Shown: positions 8,314 to 18,396, counted from the first letter of the stretch. The stretch is DNA of 64,000 nucleotides from Pseudoalteromonas sp. XMcav2-N (GCF_024124545.1 NZ_JAMXSF010000010.1:124001-188000); one strand, 5' to 3'. The notes: generated from the sequence alone by a model not told the origin. A program made the numbers and translations.

Positions 8314-9008
8314 ATATTGCGATCATCGAAGATGAACAGCCTGCCTTTGTTAAACTCAAAGCACAGTTAACTCAGTTATGTGACTATCAGCTTGTTTATC
8401 ACGGTGAGGAACCGGAAAACTTTTTGCGCAGCTTCCGGCAACATTCTATCGATTTGGTTTTTCTTGATATCAACCTGCCAGGGCTCAATGGAATACAACT
8501 CAGTCAGGAATTAAAAAATGCAGGCTTTAAAGGCCAGATTATTTTTACCACGGCCTACTGCAAGTTTGCTGTAGATGCTTTTACACTGGGCGCAACTGAT
8601 TACCTGCTCAAACCCTACACCAACGAACGGCTCGCTCTGGCGCTGTCTCGGGTTCAGGCGCAACTTTCGCCAAATATCGAACCTCTCGTACTGACCAGTA
8701 AAGTGGGCGATAAGGTAACACGCGTAGAAGCAAACCAGATAGAAGTCATTAAATTAGAGCATGGCCATGCCATTGCCTACAGCGGCACACAGTCATATCC
8801 CATAGACTTAACGCTGGAAGAACTGATGGACACCCTGCCCGATGAGTTTATTCGCATTCACCGCAATGCCATAGTTAACAAACTCAGTATTAGTGCCTTA
8901 GAGCGCTGGGTAACCGGAGGTTATCTGATCAGATTAACTCAAAGTGAACAACAAGTGTTCAGTAGCCGCAGTGGGGCCAAACTCCTTCGCCAAAAATTAC
9001 AGCTTTAA
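8307..9008 (+). CDS. LytTR-family response regulator
   Basis: A 233-residue regulator: receiver at residues 1-120 with acidic pocket IIEDE, phospho-acceptor Asp54 in FLDINLPGLNG and Lys in LLKPY, then a LytTR DNA-binding domain at about 135-233 with FIRIHRNAIVNK and a C-terminal FSSRSGAKLLRQ. The start codon is preceded by GGAG inside the kinase gene. It forms a two-gene operon with that kinase. The hydrolase lipoprotein 62 bp downstream on the same strand is a plausible target or co-transcribed gene. Confidence 0.9.
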   Translation: MLNIAIIEDEQPAFVKLKAQLTQLCDYQLVYHGEEPENFLRSFRQHSIDLVFLDINLPGLNGIQLSQELKNAGFKGQIIFTTAYCKFAVDAFTLGATDYLLKPYTNERLALALSRVQAQLSPNIEPLVLTSKVGDKVTRVEANQIEVIKLEHGHAIAYSGTQSYPIDLTLEELMDTLPDEFIRIHRNAIVNKLSISALERWVTGGYLIRLTQSEQQVFSSRSGAKLLRQKLQL

Positions 9009-9070
9009 CCCTTGAGTAGACCCTGTCCACTCAATTTCATATCTGACAATAATAAACACAGGAAAATTCT

Positions 9071-9916
9071 ATGAAATTTGCAATGCCAATTTTAATGGTA
9101 GGGCTGCTTAGTGCCTGCACATCGTCCACCGACCCTGATGTAAAGCATCACTTTATCGAAGACGGTCAGCCTCATCCATTGGTCATTCTGCTCGGTGGCA
9201 GCGAGGGCGGAAACACACTGGCTCAGCCACATTTTAAACCGCTCATAGATAGCTTTCATAAGCACGGTATGTCGGTTGCCTCTTTGGCTTATTATGGCAC
9301 GCCGGGCACACCGCAACGGCAGATCTCACTGCCACTGGATGACATCGCCAGCCGTATTAGCAAACTCGCAGAGCATCCGGGCATTAACAAAAACTGTATT
9401 GCCGTGTATGGCTTCTCAAAAGGGGCTGAGTTGGCGCTGCTATTGGCCAGTCATTTTGAGCATATCAACCATGCGGTTGCCGTTATGCCAAGTCACGTTA
9501 GCTGGAACGCTGTAAAGACACTGTCTTCTGAGCCGGGCTGGCAGCTTAACGGATCGCCGCTCCCTTACGTTAATGCACCTTTACTTTCCTGGCATATGCA
9601 AAAAGGCGTGGTCACCGGAAGTTACACACCCGCATTTTCTGCAGCACTAGACAGGGCTGACACCAAGACGTTGAACGCAGCGCGGATCCCGGTAGAAAAA
9701 ACTAATGGCCCGGTACTGCTGGTCTCTGCCAGGCAAGATGAAATCTGGCCCTCTCATTATATGGCACAAGAGATCATAGCCTCGCTCAAAAAAGCAGATT
9801 TTTCTTATCCATATCAACATCTTGAATTACCAGGCGGCCATTACAGCTTTAACCGCGATGTACAAAATCAGGTTAATCAGTTTTTAACTAAGACTCTGGT
9901 CAATGAGTGTCAATAA
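9071..9916 (+). CDS. BAAT_C-like alpha/beta hydrolase lipoprotein
   Basis: A 281-residue predicted lipoprotein: hydrophobic N terminus followed by lipobox LLSAC (Cys16). The body is an alpha/beta hydrolase similar to the acyl-CoA thioester hydrolase/BAAT C-terminal family. It has an oxyanion region VILLGGSEGG near residues 38-47, nucleophile elbow YGFSKGAE with Ser116, an acid in SARQDE, and a late His in PGGHYSF. Substrate is unknown; a surface or periplasmic esterase/thioesterase is likely. It follows the LytTR gene by 62 bp with an AGGAAAA ribosome site, and a good terminator follows it. Confidence 0.78.
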   Translation: MKFAMPILMVGLLSACTSSTDPDVKHHFIEDGQPHPLVILLGGSEGGNTLAQPHFKPLIDSFHKHGMSVASLAYYGTPGTPQRQISLPLDDIASRISKLAEHPGINKNCIAVYGFSKGAELALLLASHFEHINHAVAVMPSHVSWNAVKTLSSEPGWQLNGSPLPYVNAPLLSWHMQKGVVTGSYTPAFSAALDRADTKTLNAARIPVEKTNGPVLLVSARQDEIWPSHYMAQEIIASLKKADFSYPYQHLELPGGHYSFNRDVQNQVNQFLTKTLVNECQ

Positions 9917-9935
9917 CTGAGTTCTGAATCGACAC

Positions 9936-9973
9936 CAGCCGGTAACTCATCTTATGGGTTTCCGGCTGTTTTT
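9936..9973 (+). terminator. Rho-independent terminator after the hydrolase lipoprotein
   Basis: CAGCCGG (9936-9942) pairs with CCGGCTG (9962-9968), and the stem extends with AAC/GTT after one mismatch. Five Ts follow. It ends the plus-strand LytS/LytTR/hydrolase unit just before the converging esterase gene. Confidence 0.75.
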
Positions 9974-9979
9974 CTCATA

Positions 9980-11113
9980 TCATAATGCTTGTTGGATTTT
10001 AGTCTTTTGCTTCTTTAGCCAGGCCAGCTGAGATGCATCATCCACAGACAAGTTTATTGCCTTATTTACTGCTTCTATCGCCAACTGCGGCGAGTCTTTG
10101 GCCATCAGCACCCGGCTCAACATGCCGTAAGGCTCGGCAGTGTGTGGATAATAGTCAATCCATTTGTTCACGATGTACTCGGCCTCTTCCAAATACTCTT
10201 TAACAACCAGATAATTACTCAACCCCCAAAGTTCATTAAACTCAGGCACCACCTGATAGCCGAGACGGTCAGACAACCCCTGATAGTGCTTATCAAATTG
10301 GCGTTTGTCTCCTTTGATCTGCTCACCGGTGATCCACCAGTTACGAAAAACGTAACGCACAGCATCATACAAGCCAATATGTGCTATGGTCATATGATCT
10401 TCTGCCTCATAGATATCAGCATGCCAGTTCAGCTTGGGTCCGGCATGTACATCCAGATTCTTTCTCAGGCGAATAAAGTTCGGAATTTGTTGTTCGAATG
10501 GTGTATCTCCCTCCGTCGAGATGATGAGCGTTTTATCCAGCTTTAGTCGTTGTGGATGCTGTTCAACAAAAGGCAGGAAATTACTACTCCCCCAGCCCAA
10601 AGCCGGTGATAGCGCAATGTAGACATCGAATAACTCTGAAGCCGACAACATACTGTACAAGGTAAATAAGCCGCCCAGAGAGTGCCCGCTGAGTAAATCG
10701 AATGAGTTGGTTCGATAGCGCTGTTCAACAAGCGGCATAACCTCAGTGCGAATAAAGGTAAGCAGCTGATGTTGCTCCGGATTAGTGATAACCTGCCCGT
10801 TATCCCCGTACGGACTCAAATCCCGACTTCGAGAACGCGTTTCAATCCCTACAACTATCATCTCAGAAATACCACCTTGCAGGTAATGGATCATACTGGC
10901 AGCATGCTCTAACTGTGCGCTGGCATCGGTCAGGTAAAGTACCGGATAGCGCCGCGCTTTGTTTTCCCTGCTAAAATAGCCTGTTGGCAAAGAGATATGC
11001 ACTGTCCGTTGTTGTTTGAACACCTTTGAACTGATCGGTATCTCTATGTCTCTGTCGTTGCTCCAGGATACGCCAGACAAAAGTAACAATAGTACTAAGC
11101 AAACTTGCTTCAT
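9980..11113 (-). CDS. Secreted esterase-D-like hydrolase with C-terminal helical repeats
   Basis: About 377 residues with a signal peptide (roughly MKQVCLVLLLLLSGVSWS). The central domain is of the putative esterase / Fes-IroE type: YPVLYLTDA, then nucleophile LLSGHSLGG with Ser about 145, and a late EAEDHMTIAH likely supplying the His. The last ~100 residues are helical and TPR-like (YLEEAEYIVNKWIDYYP, SPQLAIEAVNKAINL). The relatives include siderophore esterases and generic carboxylesterases; with no siderophore cluster nearby I call only esterase. Start: the second in-frame ATG is better spaced from GGAG than the first (11119). It converges on the terminator at 9936-9973. Confidence 0.75.
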   Translation of the reverse strand: MKQVCLVLLLLLSGVSWSNDRDIEIPISSKVFKQQRTVHISLPTGYFSRENKARRYPVLYLTDASAQLEHAASMIHYLQGGISEMIVVGIETRSRSRDLSPYGDNGQVITNPEQHQLLTFIRTEVMPLVEQRYRTNSFDLLSGHSLGGLFTLYSMLSASELFDVYIALSPALGWGSSNFLPFVEQHPQRLKLDKTLIISTEGDTPFEQQIPNFIRLRKNLDVHAGPKLNWHADIYEAEDHMTIAHIGLYDAVRYVFRNWWITGEQIKGDKRQFDKHYQGLSDRLGYQVVPEFNELWGLSNYLVVKEYLEEAEYIVNKWIDYYPHTAEPYGMLSRVLMAKDSPQLAIEAVNKAINLSVDDASQLAWLKKQKTKIQQAL

Positions 11114-11282
11114 TTCCATTTACTCCATTGTATTTATTATTAAAAAGCGCTTAAATACTCATCCGCATGAGTACACAAACAGGTGCAATGATGTGAATGC
11201 ACGAAAGCACCTACTGAGGGCAAATTCCGGTTTGACCATTCACACCGACTGCGTAGCGCAATAGAGCATGAAACACATACAG

Positions 11283-11307
11283 GGGCGATGCAGTCGCCCT
11301 AATTTTT
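11283..11307 (+). terminator. Hairpin plus AT-run in the divergent promoter region
   Basis: GGGCGA (11283-11288) pairs with TCGCCC (11294-11299) across a 5-nt loop, followed by TAATTTTT. It lies 43 bp upstream of the CadC-like start, in the 236-bp region between divergent genes. It could be a leader attenuator or the terminator of a short transcript; nothing else clear is seen in this region. Confidence 0.35.
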
Positions 11308-11349
11308 ACCTTAGGAATTTCTTAGGTCATATAAATCAATAAGTTAAAC

Positions 11350-13350
11350 ATGGAAAAACTCACTAACGCTTTTGCAATAAACGACATAGTCATTGACCCT
11401 CTGCGTAATCAGGTGCAGCACCCGGACGGTGTTAACACGCTGGAACCAAAAGCAATGGCCTTATTATGTGTACTTGCTGCAAAGTCCGGTACAGTGGTTG
11501 CACAAGAGACCCTGTATGAAGCAGTCTGGCCCGGTCGTGTTTTTTCACCCAGTTCGTTACAACGTCTGATCGCACTGCTAAGAAAGGCGCTCAGGGACAG
11601 CAGCAAGTCACCCAAGATCATCTTTACTCATGCCAAACAGGGTTACAGCCTGGAAGCCAGAATTTCACAGCCCAAAACCCGCTCTGAAATACCGTCCAGA
11701 GCAATCATATATGCAATCACAGTTTCCCTGTTACTCTCTGTTATTATTACTTATATTTATTCCAAACCAGCGGCATCTATCTCCTCGACCCAACCGTTTA
11801 CCTTCACTTCTGAGGCTGAGTTTGGAGGTCAGTTTTCGCCTGATGGGGAGGCCATTGCCTTTCTGCGCAAGGGGATTGATAAACAAACTAACCTGATTGT
11901 CAGGAAACTTAAAAAGCCGACTCAGGACCTGTACGTAACCGATAATCAGATCCGCGATTTTATATGGCTTACGAACGAGCAACTGATAGTTGCACTGGCA
12001 GATTCTGATGGAGTAAAGCTGACAAGATATACGCTAACACAATCTGGCGTTCAATCTCAGCAAAGCCTCCCGACAATCGAGCATCTGAGTGATATTAGCC
12101 ACCTGCATAAGGGGCCCGGTTCTGCGCTCTATTTTGTTGCACATCAATTACACAATACGTCGTCTTCTGATCAAGTCGGCGGGTTGGGTACTGCGATTGT
12201 GCAGCTCAACTTGGTCAGCTTTGAGTTAACGACGCTGATGCCCCTGTCTGAAACACAACGAGTGGTGGATCTGGCCGCTGCTCCTGATGCCCTTTATATT
12301 TCATTGTTTGAACATAAATCCAACAGCACACTGGCGAAGATTGAACCTGAGCTCAAAACTGTCACCCCCGTACATTCAGAACTTGATGGGCTCTATAAAC
12401 TGGCATGGGCTGAGCGCTTGCAAACGCTGGTGTTGCTGGACAGCTTAAAGCCTGAAATATTTACACTCTCAGCCGATAACCAGCTCGTGCCTGTTGAGCA
12501 TGATTTATCTACAGGCGTCGCCAATGCGGACATTTTTCAGGACAAGCTTCTCAGCACTCAGGTGCGTCAGAATATCAAGGTGTTTAGCAGCCGTAATCCA
12601 GACACAGCGCTCATTGACAGTAAGTATGAAGACTACCTTGCCTCAGTGTCACCTGACGGCCGTCGTGTGGTATTTGTTTCGAATCGCAGCGGTTACCCTC
12701 AGCTTTATCTGACAGATCACCACACCCACCCCGACGTTATTTTTTCTAACCCTCTCAGAGAAGATTTTATTTCACGCGCTATCTGGCATCCATCAAATAA
12801 CCGGCTGGTGTTTGCTGCTGACAACAAGGTCTATGAGTATACCCCGGCGACGCGTGAGCTTTCAGAGTTAGCTGTTGGGCAACAGATCAGCAGAGTCGAA
12901 TACTGGCAAACCTCTGAACAGTCAAAGTCCGAGGTGCTTTACCTTGCCGATGCCGGGCAAGCCAATATAGTGAGCTATGAAATCCACTCCGGTGACGTGA
13001 AGTTGCTGCCCGGCTCTGGGCACCTTGTCTATGCAGACTCGGCGTTTCAAGTATATTGGCACGATAATACACTCAGTACATCTGCCGGTCATCGCTGGCA
13101 ACCCGATAGCGGAAAAATACGCCACGCCTTCTCCGTGGATGAGCGTATTCTGGTACAGATAGCGGCTTCGGATACTCCTCAGCTGCTTGAGTTTAACCAC
13201 CAGCTCACCCTGCTTACTCAGCGGCCGCTGCCTGATTCAGCCCAGTTTGTGAGCAGTGCTTTCTATACCGGGCAAAACGCCCTTATTTATTATTATTCGC
13301 ACTGGAAAAACACCGACAGTGACCTGATGCTCTCAAAGATCAATCCCTGA
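11350..13350 (+). CDS. CadC-like membrane regulator: winged helix plus beta-propeller
   Basis: A 666-residue one-component regulator. Residues about 10-105 form an OmpR-type winged helix (LEPKAMALLCVLAAKSG, recognition helix FSPSSLQRLIALLRKAL). A single membrane helix lies at about 118-137. The remaining ~520 residues are periplasmic with TolB/PD40-type propeller repeats, for example QFSPDGEAIAFLRKG and VSPDGRRVVFVSNRSGYPQLY. This is the CadC/ToxR arrangement in which an outside sensor controls a cytoplasmic DNA-binding head. It may regulate the S41 peptidase gene 72 bp downstream on the same strand, or the divergent esterase. The ligand is unknown. Confidence 0.85.
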   Translation: MEKLTNAFAINDIVIDPLRNQVQHPDGVNTLEPKAMALLCVLAAKSGTVVAQETLYEAVWPGRVFSPSSLQRLIALLRKALRDSSKSPKIIFTHAKQGYSLEARISQPKTRSEIPSRAIIYAITVSLLLSVIITYIYSKPAASISSTQPFTFTSEAEFGGQFSPDGEAIAFLRKGIDKQTNLIVRKLKKPTQDLYVTDNQIRDFIWLTNEQLIVALADSDGVKLTRYTLTQSGVQSQQSLPTIEHLSDISHLHKGPGSALYFVAHQLHNTSSSDQVGGLGTAIVQLNLVSFELTTLMPLSETQRVVDLAAAPDALYISLFEHKSNSTLAKIEPELKTVTPVHSELDGLYKLAWAERLQTLVLLDSLKPEIFTLSADNQLVPVEHDLSTGVANADIFQDKLLSTQVRQNIKVFSSRNPDTALIDSKYEDYLASVSPDGRRVVFVSNRSGYPQLYLTDHHTHPDVIFSNPLREDFISRAIWHPSNNRLVFAADNKVYEYTPATRELSELAVGQQISRVEYWQTSEQSKSEVLYLADAGQANIVSYEIHSGDVKLLPGSGHLVYADSAFQVYWHDNTLSTSAGHRWQPDSGKIRHAFSVDERILVQIAASDTPQLLEFNHQLTLLTQRPLPDSAQFVSSAFYTGQNALIYYYSHWKNTDSDLMLSKINP

Positions 13351-13422
13351 GTGGTGGTTTACATACGTTCAAATTAACGCTAGCTTCGTACCTGATAAAG
13401 ATAAAAATAAGGAAAATGCATC

Positions 13423-15270
13423 ATGCGACGTCAGCTGTTTTTTATATGTATAAGCCTCTGCCTGGTAGCCTGTGGAGGTGGCGGAAATAGTGAAAATCAA
13501 GATACTTCCTCCGAAGTCAGTCGGGGAACACCACCCGATAACACGCGTCTGCCCAGCGCGCCTCAGCCCCGTCCTGCCGTAACATTCAATGAAGCCCTGA
13601 TAGACGACATAGAAGACTTTGTAACTCTCGCACATTCGGTGCAATATTTTTATCCCTCTGAAGAGGTTAAGGATTCAGACTGGCCGCTTTTTATTGCTGA
13701 GAGTATTGTCGAATTAAGTCAGACCAATGAGGATGAACGCTCAGATAAAGGGATTGAGTTACTGCGTCAAATTGCACCGTACATCACAACCGCGCAAAAT
13801 CAGTTACCTGCATTGGAGCAACAGACTCAGGTTGCAGCCTGGCAGCAAAATGCGCCCTTTTCTCAGGTCACCTATGACAGAAACTTACTGTCGGGCACCT
13901 ATGCTTCACTAAGTAATCGGGCGTATCTGCCAAGTAACCCATATACAACGCAAGCCTATGATCAGCAAACCTTGTATTTCCCTTTGTACCTGCCTGTGCA
14001 GACGCCGTTATCAGGTGAAACATTCTCCCGGTTAGGTCGCTGGCAACTGGAAGAAGCGTTCGCGCAACCGGAAATATGCATGGCTACGGTTTCTGGTATG
14101 TGGGCTATGATCCAGCACTTCTGGCCTTACTTTCAACAGGTGGAAGTCAACTGGTCACAGAGTTTAAAACCACTCCTCACAGCCTGTACTGAACCCAGTC
14201 ATACTCAGCGAGAGTCTCAAATATACACAGAGTTCACAAAACTCAATGACAATCACCTTTCGATCGCGTTGCCGGCTCCTGAACGCCAGCCTTATCGTTA
14301 CTATATGCCCTTCCTATTCGAACTTGTGGAAGGGAAAGCGGTGATCACCCGGACAGAAGAAAAAAATACGTCAAATATTGAGATAGGCGACGAAATCATC
14401 TCAATTGATGGAGAACCTGTTCATGCTTATCTGCAAAGCCGCGCAACCACTTCACTGCGAAATCAATTACACCGGCTTAACTGGGTAGCACGAAAGCACC
14501 TGTATCAAAAATCTGATGCGCCCATTGTGTATCAGCTCAAAAAACCAGATGGCAGCGAGGTTCAGCAAACTGTCACACCGATACAGCTTGAAGGCTTACT
14601 CTCGTTCAACGGCATGCGATACGTACCAACGAGCAGCGATATACTTGAGCACCTGGGTGATAGTATTTATCGGGTCAATGTCTACAATGTCGAACAACAA
14701 GCCCTTGGAGACCTGAAAGCCCAGTTGAGTGATGCCAAAGCGGTGGTACTAGATTTACGGCAATACCCAACCAGCTGGCGTGGTTGGCAAGGCGTGCTGA
14801 GTTGGTTTATCCAACGTGATGCCATTAACAACACACTCACCTATTTTTGGCAGGGCGCCCCAGATCAGAGCGACACTCTCGTACAAAACCTGTCACAGAC
14901 TATTCGTGTCGATAGCAACTCTTTAAACATTCCAGCGATAGTTCTGGCTTCACGGGAAAGCCAGAGTCAAAATGAGCATGCTTTGGTATTTGCGCGAAGC
15001 GGTGGCCTGAAAGTACTCGGCGAACCGACATCCGGTATTAATGGAGAGATCTTTGAAGCTGACTTTTTTAACTTCTCACATCAGCTGGCTCTGGAGCACA
15101 TCTTTGTATTCACCAATATGCTCGCTAACCGCCTCAATGGTGATCCCCTTATAAACGTGGGCGTTGAAATAGACATGCTGGTCCCCAGAACTATTGACAG
15201 TGTAAGAGCACAGCAAGATAACCAACTGGAAGCCGCCGTGACATACTTAAAAGCACAGCTTGCCCAATAA
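13423..15270 (+). CDS. S41 family peptidase lipoprotein
   Basis: A 615-residue predicted lipoprotein: N terminus MRRQLFFICISLCLVACGGGG with lipobox LVAC, followed by a Gly/Ser/Pro-rich linker. Residues about 310-400 look like a PDZ-type segment (NIEIGDEIISIDGEPV), followed by the tail-specific-protease-like S41 core. The likely nucleophile is Ser515 in SRESQSQNEHA, aligning with the TQSQAE motif of S41 enzymes of this subgroup, and GLKVLGEPTSG follows. It would act at the periplasmic or outer face of a membrane. It is preceded by AAGGAAAA and lies 72 bp after the CadC-like regulator, so the pair may be an operon. Confidence 0.83.
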   Translation: MRRQLFFICISLCLVACGGGGNSENQDTSSEVSRGTPPDNTRLPSAPQPRPAVTFNEALIDDIEDFVTLAHSVQYFYPSEEVKDSDWPLFIAESIVELSQTNEDERSDKGIELLRQIAPYITTAQNQLPALEQQTQVAAWQQNAPFSQVTYDRNLLSGTYASLSNRAYLPSNPYTTQAYDQQTLYFPLYLPVQTPLSGETFSRLGRWQLEEAFAQPEICMATVSGMWAMIQHFWPYFQQVEVNWSQSLKPLLTACTEPSHTQRESQIYTEFTKLNDNHLSIALPAPERQPYRYYMPFLFELVEGKAVITRTEEKNTSNIEIGDEIISIDGEPVHAYLQSRATTSLRNQLHRLNWVARKHLYQKSDAPIVYQLKKPDGSEVQQTVTPIQLEGLLSFNGMRYVPTSSDILEHLGDSIYRVNVYNVEQQALGDLKAQLSDAKAVVLDLRQYPTSWRGWQGVLSWFIQRDAINNTLTYFWQGAPDQSDTLVQNLSQTIRVDSNSLNIPAIVLASRESQSQNEHALVFARSGGLKVLGEPTSGINGEIFEADFFNFSHQLALEHIFVFTNMLANRLNGDPLINVGVEIDMLVPRTIDSVRAQQDNQLEAAVTYLKAQLAQ

Positions 15271-15370
15271 TTTTGCAACAGAAGCCGACAGCATCGTATA
15301 TCTTTGCCATGTATTTAAAGAGGTTACAGGCAAAAATGCGATACTGTCGCGCTAGCATTAAGCGGCCTTT

Positions 15371-15391
15371 TAATCATCACAATGATGATTA
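15371..15391. repeat. Perfect 9-bp inverted repeat between convergent genes
   Basis: TAATCATCA (15371-15379) and TGATGATTA (15383-15391) are exact complements across CAA. The 193-bp convergent gap shows no other clear structure. There is no T-run on either side, so it may be a weak bidirectional terminator or a protein-binding site. Confidence 0.45.
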
Positions 15392-15463
15392 CTATGGGCG
15401 CACAAAAAATGAGAGGTTTAAACCGCGTGCAATTATAACGGTTCAAACAAAAGTTATTGGGTG

Positions 15464-16681
15464 TTAAATCCAGCCCAGTGACTTTCCTATTAATCGAATG
15501 CCCAGCATTGCAGTGAAAATCAGCACTGAAAACCCGAGAATATTTGAAACTTGCGTATTTGAGTATTGCCCTAACATCCGCGTATTATTCATAACATAGA
15601 GCAGGAAGCCTGCAATAACCGGCAGCAATAGTCCGTTAGCAAACTGGGCAAGTAAAATGATCTCTATGGGTTTTATATTAGCCATGGAAAGCACTGCCCC
15701 AATCCCTATAATAGTCACACTGATCAGACGAAATGCTTTGCCATCCACCTCAGTGTTCAACTGCAGCAGCTCAGATACCACGTAACTGGTTGCCAATGGC
15801 GCGGTTATCACACTGCTCAACCCCGCAGCAAAAAGCCCAACGCCCAGCAGGTATTTAGACAAACTTCCAAACAAGGGCTCAAACACCTTGGCCATATCCA
15901 CGGCGTTATTGACGCTCAGGCCAAGCGTAAAAATGCTGGCTGCAGCCGTTGACGTCACCAATATCGCAATCAGGCCACCCAGACCAATTGAAATTGCGGT
16001 ATCAGTACGCGCTTGAGGAATATCGTTAGGATCCGACCAATGCGTTTTTGCCGCTGACGCATGTAAAAATAAATTATAGGGCACCACCGTTGTTCCGATC
16101 AGCGCGATGACTGTAAGTAAAGACCCTTCAGGTAACTGAGGTGTCACCAATCCTTTGAACAACGCTGTCAGATCTGGGCCCACCAAAAAGAAAGTGATCA
16201 CAAATGCCAGCGCCATAATCGAGACCAGCGCGATGAGAATGCGCTCAATTTGCTTATAGGTTCCGAGCATTAAAATCACCGCACCAAGGGCAGTTAAAGC
16301 AATAATTGATCCTCTGAATACCCACTTACCTGGGGTAGAAATAGCCTCAATACCCAGCGCAGCGCCCACCAAATTACCCGCTTCATAGGCGGCGTTGCCA
16401 ATACAGATAGCCACAATAATCAAAGCAAAGAGCGGCCATTTCCAGACAGATTCTCGTAACGACTCATGGATCACCTCGCCCAATCCTTTTTGTGTCACGA
16501 TTCCCACCCGAGCCGACATTTCCTGCAAAATAATCGTTGCTATGGTTGCAAACACCAATGCCCACAGCAAAGCATATCCAAATTGAGCGCCAGCCAACGT
16601 ACAGGCGGTAATTGTGCCGGGTCCGATAAAGGCTGCGGTCACAATCACACCTGGCCCCAGGTTTTGTATTTTCTTTAGCAT
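15464..16681 (-). CDS. NRAMP-family transporter with non-canonical metal site
   Basis: A 405-residue protein with about 11 membrane helices and the NRAMP fold signature in helix 1 (GPGVIVTAAFIGPGT). The canonical metal-binding DPGN is IGPGT here: Gly20 replaces Asp and Thr23 replaces Asn. In helix 6 the canonical MPH is VPY (Val200, Tyr202), in GTTVVPYNLFLHAS. These are positions that coordinate Mn/Fe in characterised family members. The protein may carry another ion or solute. It lies 50 bp after the chemoreceptor gene on the same strand and may be the last gene of that unit. GGAAAG eight bases before the ATG supports the start. Confidence 0.82.
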   Translation of the reverse strand: MLKKIQNLGPGVIVTAAFIGPGTITACTLAGAQFGYALLWALVFATIATIILQEMSARVGIVTQKGLGEVIHESLRESVWKWPLFALIIVAICIGNAAYEAGNLVGAALGIEAISTPGKWVFRGSIIALTALGAVILMLGTYKQIERILIALVSIMALAFVITFFLVGPDLTALFKGLVTPQLPEGSLLTVIALIGTTVVPYNLFLHASAAKTHWSDPNDIPQARTDTAISIGLGGLIAILVTSTAAASIFTLGLSVNNAVDMAKVFEPLFGSLSKYLLGVGLFAAGLSSVITAPLATSYVVSELLQLNTEVDGKAFRLISVTIIGIGAVLSMANIKPIEIILLAQFANGLLLPVIAGFLLYVMNNTRMLGQYSNTQVSNILGFSVLIFTAMLGIRLIGKSLGWI

Positions 16682-16731
16682 GGTTCACGCTTTCCTGACA
16701 GGTACTTTGGTATCCACTTAACTCACCTCAC

Positions 16732-18396
16732 TTAAATTTTGAAACGATTCACGATGGCTGCCAGCTCTGCCGCTTTTTCGCTAAGATTGGTGCTGATCGC
16801 TAAGTTTTCGGTACCGATTGAGACAGACTCTTTACTGTGCTGCGAAATGGACTCCGTCCGCTCCGATATTTCTTTGTCTACGATGTTTTGCTCTTTCGTC
16901 GCATCGGCAATGTGTTCATTCACATTCATAATTTCATTGATAAACAGCACTATCTGCTTGAGCGACTCGGCTGCAGATGCAGCCTTGTCAACGGTGATAG
17001 CACTGCAGCTTTTGCTCGAATCCATGGCACGCACCGCTTCTTTTGAGCCGTCTGTCAGCGTGTTAATCACACTCAGGATCTGAGCTGCACTTTTTTGTGT
17101 CCGGGTAGCCAGCTCTCTCACTTCATCGGCAACCACGGCAAACCCTCTCCCCTGCTCTCCCGCGCGTGCCGCTTCAATGGCTGCATTCAGCGCCAGCAGG
17201 TTGGTCTGCTCAGCAATTTCCTGAATGATAGATAAAGATCCAGAGATCCCCTGAACATCCCCTTCCAGTTTAGAGATAACACCACTGGCTTCATCCAGCT
17301 TTTGCGCTAAAGTATTCACCGAGTTCATCGCTTCATCAACAGAGTGACGGGTATCTTTGGCGCTGCCATCGGCATTTTTAGCTGAGTTTGCTGCCTCGTT
17401 AGCATTGCGCGAGATTTCTTCTGCCGATGCTGTTAACTGCGTCATTGCCGTCGCAATCAGCTCGGTTTCTGACTGCTGGCGAAGCAAAATGGAATTGATA
17501 TTTCCGGAGGCCGAAGAGATTTGCTGGGTTTCATCAACAACCTCATTGGTCAGCTTCGCAACCTTTTTGATTAATTCGTGAAGCTGTCCTAAGAAAATAT
17601 TAAAATCCCGACTCAGACTGTCAAACTCAGGAACGGTAAAATCCGGAATGCGTACCGTTAAATCGGCATCTCTTGCCGCGTAAATATGGATGGTGTCTTC
17701 AAACTTAGATAAGGGTACTGTAATGCTCTTACTGATGATCAGGCCCAGGGCTGCAACGCCAACGGATACTACTAGCGTGAACAACAAGATATTGGTAATG
17801 CTCTCGTAAAGCTGGATTTCATTCTTATCTCGCATTGACTTAACCAATGCATCGACATCATCGGTATAAAAGCCCGTGCCCACGACCATGTCCCATTTGG
17901 CAATATAGATACTATAAGCCAGCTTGGGCAGAGGCTCAGTCTGACCCAGCTTGGGAAAATAGTAAACGGAGTAGCCATCACCTGTTTTTGCAGAATTAAT
18001 AATATCCCGTACCAGATAATTGCCTCTTTTGTCTTGTAAATCGATAAAGTTTTTACCAATTCCCTGATCGCTGTCCCCCTGCATAACCCGCGTACCGTCG
18101 GGTTTAAAGCCAAACAAATAGCCACTGCCACTGAACTTAATGTTCTTAAGGAGTGCAATGGCATCTGATTGTGGATGGTCGCCTTGCATCAAAGGAGTTA
18201 ATGCTGATTTGGCAATTTCCAGATACGCTTTGAGCTCAACGCGTTTCATCCGCATCATCTCTTTACGGCTCAGGTCAACCTGCACCTCATTGAGTTTTTT
18301 GGCCTCAAGATAAGTAATCAGGGTCACAACCGATGAGATGATGATCACAGGGATCAATGACAACAAGATGAGCCTAGATTTTATTTTGAGTTTCAT
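16732..18396 (-). CDS. Methyl-accepting chemotaxis protein with single Cache domain
   Basis: A 554-residue chemoreceptor. Membrane helix 1 lies at about residues 9-30. A periplasmic sCache_2-type sensor follows ([41 protein letters not shown]), then helix 2 at about 200-223, HAMP, and the signalling domain with the conserved hairpin tip [32 protein letters not shown]. sCache_2 sensors commonly bind small organic acids or amines; the ligand is not readable. It begins 27 bp after the solute-binding protein gene, suggesting the two work together in taste and uptake. Confidence 0.9.
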   Translation of the reverse strand: MKLKIKSRLILLSLIPVIIISSVVTLITYLEAKKLNEVQVDLSRKEMMRMKRVELKAYLEIAKSALTPLMQGDHPQSDAIALLKNIKFSGSGYLFGFKPDGTRVMQGDSDQGIGKNFIDLQDKRGNYLVRDIINSAKTGDGYSVYYFPKLGQTEPLPKLAYSIYIAKWDMVVGTGFYTDDVDALVKSMRDKNEIQLYESITNILLFTLVVSVGVAALGLIISKSITVPLSKFEDTIHIYAARDADLTVRIPDFTVPEFDSLSRDFNIFLGQLHELIKKVAKLTNEVVDETQQISSASGNINSILLRQQSETELIATAMTQLTASAEEISRNANEAANSAKNADGSAKDTRHSVDEAMNSVNTLAQKLDEASGVISKLEGDVQGISGSLSIIQEIAEQTNLLALNAAIEAARAGEQGRGFAVVADEVRELATRTQKSAAQILSVINTLTDGSKEAVRAMDSSKSCSAITVDKAASAAESLKQIVLFINEIMNVNEHIADATKEQNIVDKEISERTESISQHSKESVSIGTENLAISTNLSEKAAELAAIVNRFKI

